Source: Zelopaecilomyces penicillatus (taxonomy: Eukaryota; Ascomycota; Sordariomycetes; Hypocreales; Pseudodiploosporaceae). From it: a stretch of DNA of 64,000 nucleotides. The stretch is from the NCBI GenBank assembly GCA_005765155.1, contig VCCP01000002.1, positions 186,001-250,000 of the forward strand. Direction: 5' to 3'. Both the position numbers and the translations under genes were made by a program. Positions 57,672 through 64,000 of the stretch are shown here, piece by piece (position 1 is the stretch's first letter; each line of letters begins with the position of its first letter). The notes under the pieces are model-generated. The model saw only the letters and a program-made list of their open reading frames with translations, was not told the DNA's origin and did not search any database.

Positions 57672-57887
57672 ATGTCAGATGCCTGGATCGCGGCTAAAGT
57701 CATGGCCGACTTGCATGAGTCGAAAGAAATTGACAGCCATGCCATTACTGTCACGGCAAAGGACGGCGTCATCATTCTTACCAGCGATGAACGTATCGGT
57801 GACTATATGGCAGACCGAGCCATCGAACTCGCCAAAGCGATCCATGGCGTCAAGTCAGTCAACGACGATGGGTTGAAACGGGAATAG
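57672..57887 (+). CDS. Single BON-domain protein
   Basis: 71 residues, single exon, start context AAAAATGTC. The whole protein is one BON domain: a helix with Ala-Lys-Val-Met-Ala-Asp-Leu, then Ile-Thr-Val-Thr-Ala-Lys-Asp-Gly-Val-Ile-Ile-Leu. A second helix (Ala-Asp-Arg-Ala-Ile-Glu-Leu-Ala-Lys) leads into the closing strand Gly-Val-Lys-Ser-Val-Asn-Asp. In bacteria BON domains (OsmY and relatives) sit in the periplasm and bind phospholipid. Here there is no signal peptide, membrane segment or second domain, so it should be cytosolic. The domain is common in bacteria and scarce in fungi, so transfer from a bacterium is plausible, but homologues were not searched. Codon use does not look foreign by eye. 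Confidence 0.65.
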   Translation: MSDAWIAAKVMADLHESKEIDSHAITVTAKDGVIILTSDERIGDYMADRAIELAKAIHGVKSVNDDGLKRE

Positions 57888-60800
57888 TATAAGAGGAAGA
57901 AATCATGGCCGTATTCAACGCCGGAGCATAGATGGATGGGTACTGGACCGATATGAGGTGTGTAATAGCTGGTTTTGGTAGCATTTTGCTACACTCTGTT
58001 CCTTTTTAGGGGTGTCGTGGAGGGAAAATGAACTGTTCGCTCCAAACCAGGAATTTTGTTCGCTAATAAATTACATGAGTATAGGATGAGAGAATTAACC
58101 ACAGGTCGATTTGGTCAAAGTGGGAGATCACCTCATCCACTCATTGTTCTTGGAGATGGCTGGTTACGGTAGACTTACTCTGAGCCATCTATCATTTCCC
58201 AATACTATGTGCCTTTTTTCAGGCTAGATGAAACGCTTTTAATAAGATATTCTTCTTTTCCCTGAACATAATCAGTGCTTGTCATCCATAGTGTACCGGG
58301 CAGGGAGGAACGGCTCGGCAAACAGATTTCCTGGATGCAGAGGCATCACCGGCATCATATTGTAGACACATGATGGGCAGCAATGACAGTCATCAACAGT
58401 GGGGAGTAAACATGGGCGTAAACCAAGTAATTGCCTACTCTGCAGTGCTCCGAACCCGCACCTCTCGGGCTCTCGTCGACCTGAGAGTCTCACCCTCATC
58501 AAAACAAACACTCAGCATTGATACTACCGCAGCCGGCCAATCGCTAGCAACGATGTGCTCCAAATAGGAAGTTTAAAAGGGGGGGGGGATAGCTCAAAGT
58601 AAGTCCTGTTGGTTGGGAATTCCCCCACTCCACCATGATCGATTGGCACATTGGGGCAACATCTTTTCTTCCTACAACAACTCAAGTCTGTTGGGGCTGT
58701 TTGGCTTTGGGTTCTTCATCAAACGGCATCATGACATGTTGTGAGGAAATTATATTGAACGCCGATGCTTGGCATTGAAGCTTGGCATTGGATTCCGCCA
58801 ATGGATGGCTTCATTTCTCCAAGCCCTTTGTCCTCATTGAGTGCCACAAAGGAGCCGCTTCTGGCCAAATAATCTGCCGTGTATACTGTACAGTCGGAAT
58901 GAGGACCATATGTCATATATATAACATGGCAACTAGTCTTCCAACATTCCTTTTGCTGTCTGTTTGTTCTCAGATATCGATGCCGCATTTGTAAACCCCC
59001 AAAACGCAAAGTCCGACCATACGGTTATTCGAGTCAGGAAGGTACTGTATTCAGTATCGACCATGACTAAAAGTGGTACTTTTGTTACACAGTGCAATTG
59101 GACCGGTGTCAACACGCATAAAAAGACATGCATGTTACATACAATATCGCACAAGCACGTCATCTGCAGTCTGTTGCTTGTCCACAGCCGACTTGTACTT
59201 TATACCTACCTGTGCTTCTATTAATGGAATGGGCTTGTGATTGCCCTGGCATGTCATCAATCCCAACAATGAAAGTCCCGCGCAGAAATGTGGCCAATCG
59301 GTGAGAATAACCCGTGCAACACAATCTCCAATGTTTGCCCGATCAAAGAGCACATCTACCCTCTCACAAGAGATGTGTATACAGTGCTCCAGACTTTGGA
59401 TACACACACATAACATGACTTAGTTTAATACCAGCCCGGTGCCTGAAAGCCACGTTCTACACGGTTCACAGCCCACAGCTTACTCTAGTGCGTACTTCTC
59501 AAGTCTACTCCACCACAGAGCACAACATGGAGACTGTGCTCTATTTAGAACTCTGTGTCCCATTGTCTCAGTCGGGTCCGATAGCAGTAGGTAACATCAA
59601 TCGTCCGACAAGGCGTTTTAGAGGTGCGTCGTGGCTGCTGGCTGAAGGCGTTGCTTATTTTCCCAACTCTATTCATTTCTGGCTCACAATCATCCTGGTT
59701 CAACACCGTTTGCGCCAACGTTAATGCTTAGGGTTCTGCATCCGACCGTTGCATCATTTCATGTAAGAAAGGTTATTTCCAATCTGCAGGACAAGGACGA
59801 GGGGGGAGCCATCGATAACCTTTTCCACTGTCAGGGATTGGGGCCCATGACCAGATCCGCGGAGAAAAAACTTCAGCCCAGCTGAAAGATGCAGGTCTCA
59901 CCATGGCGTCATCTATTATATTTTTTTAGTACCAGAAAAGCTTGCTGCATTGCGTGGCCTCCAGGATCAAGGAGAGGGGTCGCCCCCAAAGCAAACGCGG
60001 GAACAGACAATAGATAAGCTCAGGTTTTCGATGCGGTGCTACTCGGAAAAGGAGGGCGCCAAAATATGCAGAAACTAGCAAGGGGTTAAACGCGACTTGT
60101 CGCAGGGAAGATCCCGTTTACACGGCTCCTTTGGCGGCAATTGGAGGGACATGGGATGAGTTTTCTTGGGGGAAACACAAAGAGGGGATTAATGCATAAT
60201 ACGACAGTGGCTGTCGCAATAGACGTCAATACGAACACGCCGGGGACTATGGATAATCAGTAATGGATGTTGCATTGATAGACGGACTGTTCCTGTTTCT
60301 CATCAACCATACTGCGTAGTAGCTCTTCTGTTCATGTGAGTTCCACCAGGTAGATACTTCTTCCGCAACACTAGCCCTAAGATCCTCAATGATCAGCCAC
60401 GCCAGCATCGTCTTTTTCTTGCTCAGCTTTATTGATCGGCCAAGCTCTTCCCCCCTGGCCCTTGGACTCAAATCGGCTAGCATCCTGCAAGCCCGTATGC
60501 GGCATGGCTGCACAGGAGCGCCAGATACGAACGACTTTGCTTTTTCCAAGTCACCTTTGTGTGTGTACCGTATGTATCTCTTTGCTCATTGTTCCGTATC
60601 TACTGTGTACCCAAATAATGTCGATGGTACTGTACCTACACCTCTGAGGATCGCGTCTTCTGGGATGGACCTTGCAGCTCTCAGCCTCGACAAAATACGG
60701 CGTGGACAACCCGTCACAAACTCTTTGTCTTGCCTGGACTCTATACAGATCTTGATCACAACCTTGGCAGTATTGGATGCGACGGAAATACTCCGACGCA

Positions 60801-61657
60801 CGTGCTAGATCTCGCCCACCTTGGTCATCTATTCGTTATAGGTAAAATGGCAAGAAATGAACATCGTCGACCATAACACTGAATGGAGGCAATCAATACA
60901 GAACCCGGGGCCAAGATTCCGAACCTGAAAGAGGGGGAGCGGCTCACCTACAACACCACAATTTCCGTCCGCTCACCCGTTCACACCCACACCCAAACCC
61001 CTGTCTCACTTATTCTCACTACCGATACAGCACACACATCTTCCTTCCCACTGTACCAATGCTGTACATACATACATACGCTCACCTAGATTGCTATCAA
61101 CCTCCCATTCATGCAGATGGTGGCGTTCAACCAGCGGAAGCGGGCGTCTTTGTTGGATGCGTTTTTTTTCCCCGTTAATCCCGAAGCTTGGAGTTTGCAG
61201 GTCTTTTCGAGTCCATCCACAGACTCAATGTCCTGTCCTGGGCGCTTCAACTTCCTTGGAATGGACCCCATTGGACCATCTCTCTTCAGCTCTACATACG
61301 TGTAGCTGCTGGGTTGGCCACACTTGGGATTGAATGGGATGTACTGTGCAGGTATATGCAGGTTGATATATGTGCGGGACAAAGAGCGTTCGTGCTTATA
61401 TATCTGGTTGGCCCGTCCTCCCGCATCGCATTAGCCAGCCGTGTCTGTCCCCGTTAGTTGGGAATGGGAATTTGAACAAAAAGGCGAGCTTACTCTGGAC
61501 GATTTCGTCCCTTTTCCAATCGCTCTTTTCCGATCCAACAAACCCAGTCACTCGTTTTTTTTCCCTTCCTTTCTAGGCTATCCCTCTGCAAAGTATTTTG
61601 CAGCCTTTCGTTTGCTCGCCGATGACAATGATCCCGCGGGATCCCAACAACACCAAC
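57888..61657. other. Long region without a supported gene
   Basis: A run of about ten G (58578) and many short frames on both strands occur. The longest (60389-60808, 139 codons) begins with a hydrophobic stretch but has poor coding character. One dyad-rich patch near 58440-58500 resembles a tRNA T-arm on the minus strand but does not fold as a tRNA. Confidence 0.45.
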
Positions 61658-63074
61658 ATGTATCGAACGGCCCTCTGCGCAGTGGCGCTTTGCTCGGCCG
61701 TCGCCCACGGCGCCATTGTCAACCTGCCCAATATGGGAATGGAAATGGGCAGCGCTGCTGGCGTCGCACGACAAGTCGTAGACACCATACAGACTGTAGG
61801 CCGGGCCACTGCCGACCTGGAGAAACGCCAAGCCGGCCGGTGTGGCACAGGGTTCGGAACGACGTGCGCCAAAAACGAGTGTTGCTCCAGCGCAGGGTAT
61901 GTTTTTTAGTCATTGATATGAGATTGTTGCAGTAAACTGACCAAATAGATGGTGCGGAACTGGATACGTCTATTGCTCGGCTCCCTCTTGCCAGATCAAC
62001 TACGGCCCTGCTTGCGACGCCAATGTCCGGCCGAACGGCCCCGACACGACCGGCACGGCGCGCCCGAAGATCGGCCCGGTGCCGTACGGACAGGCCATCT
62101 ATCATTGCGAAAAGTATGGCGACATTGCGCTGACGTACGACGACGGTCCTTATTCTTATACCGAGGATCTTCTTAATCTTCTCAAGGTTGGTTTCCATTT
62201 ACTCACCGAATTCCCCCTCCAAACAATACGACTCCATGTATAGATCGCATTGGAACAATGACTTACTTTCCCCTTTCAGTCCCGAAATGCAAAGGCCACC
62301 TTCTTCGTAACAGGCCGTAACTTGGGCAAAGGCGCCATCAACGACCCAAAACTGCCGTGGCGAGCCCTCGTCCAGCGCATGATCAACGAAGGCCACCAAG
62401 TCGCCAGCCACACCTGGTCGCATCAGCGACTCACGACTCTCACCGAGGAGAAGTTCCGTAACCAGATGCTCTTTAACGAAGTTGCGCTGGCCGATATCCT
62501 GGGCTACTTCCCAACCTACATGCGCCCTCCTTATTCCGCCAGCAACAGCACGACAGACCGCTGGCTCGGCGACCTTGGATATCATGTTACCTACTTCAAC
62601 CTCGATACTGAGGGCTACTTGCATGACGATCGCGGCCAAATCCAGGTTTCCAAGGACATCTGGGACAATGCCGTCATTGGCAAGGACCCCAAGACGACCA
62701 AGTGGCTGCAGATCGAGCACGACACCGTCTACCAGTCCGTGTACAATCTGACGGGCCATATGCTCGACTCCCTCTTCACGAGCGGCTTCAAGTCCGTCAC
62801 CGTCGGCGAGTGTCTCGGCGACCCCAAGGAAAACTGGTACCGCACCCCAGGCGCCGGCCCTCCTCCCGTCACGACCACCACGACATCCCAGCCACCGGCC
62901 GGAACTAAGCCCCCGACTAAGGACGGCCACTGCGGACCCAAGTTTGGCGAGACAACGTGTATAGTTGAGCCGGGTGCTACTTGCTGCTCCCAGTATGGCT
63001 GGTGCGGCGCGACCGCTGGGCACTGCGGGACGGGTTGCCAGCCTGGATATGGAACATGTGGCAAGTCCAATTAA
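61658..63074 (+). CDS. Secreted chitin deacetylase with two CBM18 modules
   Basis: Removes acetyl groups from chitin to give chitosan, outside the cell. Exons 61658-61896, 61949-62186 and 62280-63074 give 423 residues. The signal peptide is Met-Tyr-Arg-Thr-Ala-Leu-Cys-Ala. A first chitin-binding module (eight cysteines, residues about 55-100) is split by the first intron and includes Glu-Cys-Cys-Ser and Gly-Trp-Cys-Gly. The NodB deacetylase domain shows Thr-Tyr-Asp-Asp-Gly-Pro (catalytic and metal Asp), Ser-His-Thr-Trp-Ser-His (metal His pair), Arg-Pro-Pro-Tyr, Asn-Leu-Asp-Thr-Glu, and Ile-Glu-His-Asp. A Pro/Thr linker leads to a second CBM18 (Cys-Cys-Ser-Gln-Tyr-Gly-Trp-Cys-Gly). The start is chosen at the Met that opens the signal peptide; in-frame ATGs at 61622 and 61628 would bury it. 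Confidence 0.93.
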
Positions 63075-64000
63075 ATATCGTGGACGACGGACAGATTCGG
63101 CGTACGACAGGGGGTGGTTTGATGAGAAGCGAGAAGCGAGAAACCACAGAAGCGAAAGATAGGGTTGAGATAGGTAATGCTGGGAGGATGATAGGAAGAT
63201 GAAGATAAAAGAGGAGGACGGTTTACATCATTACTTATCCTTACCTGGAGTGCCCCGGTCTTGTTCACAAGTTTAATTGGGAGGTCGCGCGACATATAGC
63301 AATTGGTTTATGAGTGCCACCAATCGTACTTGCAAGGCATTTAATTTTAAATTTAATCACTTGGTCTGAAATTTTTTATCACATGGCATAGATTTTCGAG
63401 TGCAATCCTGTTCAACTCCCGTTCATCGTTCGGTTCAGGAGAAGGGTGTAATAGCCGTGGATGGCGCGACGAGAGTTTGGAAAAATCATGAAGACTGTAA
63501 TACGCAATACTGTGTAGTAGACAACTTAGAGACACCATTAGTAATAGGATTGTTCATTTGCTGTGTACTTTTTTCGTTAAGGAAAAAATGCAAAATTTCT
63601 TCGACGCTGTACTTGCAGATAGTGTGCACTTGATCAGCAAAAGCACAACCTCTTAAAGTTAGACAATGTCTCAAACCCCTCGGCAAAGCAAAAACACCAA
63701 AAACACTGAGCGTCACCGGCCACGCTATCATCAATTTGCCGAAGCCAAGGCACTGGGCTCAGATGGCTCCATGACTAGCTCAACCGACGACTGTAACCGT
63801 AAATTATGACAGAGAGACAGGGAAGAGAAGGGAACGAACGGCCTTGACTACCTAATTAGCTATTAACTATACCGGTACATACATGCCTTGTTACACTCAA
63901 CTCTCACCAAGCGTCAAAGCGGATTGTCCAACCATGTGGGCATTCGCCTTCCTGATGGCAACTCACCGCCGCTGGCCGACACTCCACATCATGTCTCAAT
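63075..64000. other. Right-edge region
   Basis: Downstream of the chitin deacetylase. No gene is supported to the window edge. Confidence 0.5.

Noticed and set aside
58440..58505. tRNA-like GGGTTCGGA patch on the minus strand
   Set aside because: The arms do not pair as a tRNA cloverleaf and the acceptor stem is missing. No other tRNA-like patch was supported in the window.
60389..60808. 139-codon plus-strand frame with a hydrophobic N-terminus
   Set aside because: The N-terminus is a weak signal-peptide candidate and the rest has no coding character or family resemblance.
1..64000. CRISPR arrays, bacterial operons, rRNA or intact transposons
   Set aside because: None seen. The intron structure and gene set are eukaryotic, and no transposase or reverse-transcriptase motif was found by eye.

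Overview
The window is nuclear DNA of a filamentous ascomycete (Pezizomycotina, probably Sordariomycetes; order not resolved). Genes carry short introns, mostly 50-120 bases, with GTRNGT donors and YAG acceptors. The conserved gene set is typical of moulds: mannitol-1-phosphate dehydrogenase, an augmin HAUS6 subunit, a siderophore transporter and a CBM18 chitin deacetylase. Several decayed gene copies show C-to-T/G-to-A changes of the kind left by repeat-induced point mutation (RIP). All exon joins here were derived by eye from splice signals, frame and family expectations.

Layout. 0-3 kb: two decayed copies of a cysteine-rich small-protein gene. 3-12 kb: RBM25-like splicing factor (-), mitochondrial bS21m (+), HAUS6 (-), mannitol-1-phosphate 5-dehydrogenase (-). 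12-15.8 kb: no convincing gene. 15.8-17.4 kb: two tandem decayed cofilin copies in AT-rich DNA. 18-27.6 kb: an accessory island with five small secreted cysteine-rich genes, one hypothetical membrane protein gene and one truncated paralogue. Inside it, a segmental tandem duplication carries two precursor genes, each apparently releasing a six-cysteine C-terminal peptide after a Lys-Arg site. 28-39 kb: glucose-6-phosphate isomerase (-), SCH9-type AGC kinase (-), coatomer beta' (+). 39-54 kb: GPI-anchored protein (-), siderophore transporter (-), APH-fold phosphotransferase (-), adenylosuccinate synthetase (-), a second MFS transporter (+). 54-58 kb: an unknown gene split by frameshifts and a 71-residue BON-domain gene, unusual for a fungus. 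61.6-63.1 kb: a chitin deacetylase with a CBM18 at each end.

How they relate. Housekeeping genes (splicing, mitochondrial translation, spindle, glycolysis, purine synthesis, nutrient signalling, COPI transport) flank and interrupt an accessory secretome. Five small secreted genes each have a TATA box about 90-150 bases upstream of the ATG, as expected of switchable rather than constitutive genes. The hexacysteine precursor pair has the layout of a diversifying secreted-peptide family: conserved signal and pro-region, mature peptide conserved in little but its cysteines. It is the strongest candidate for something undescribed.
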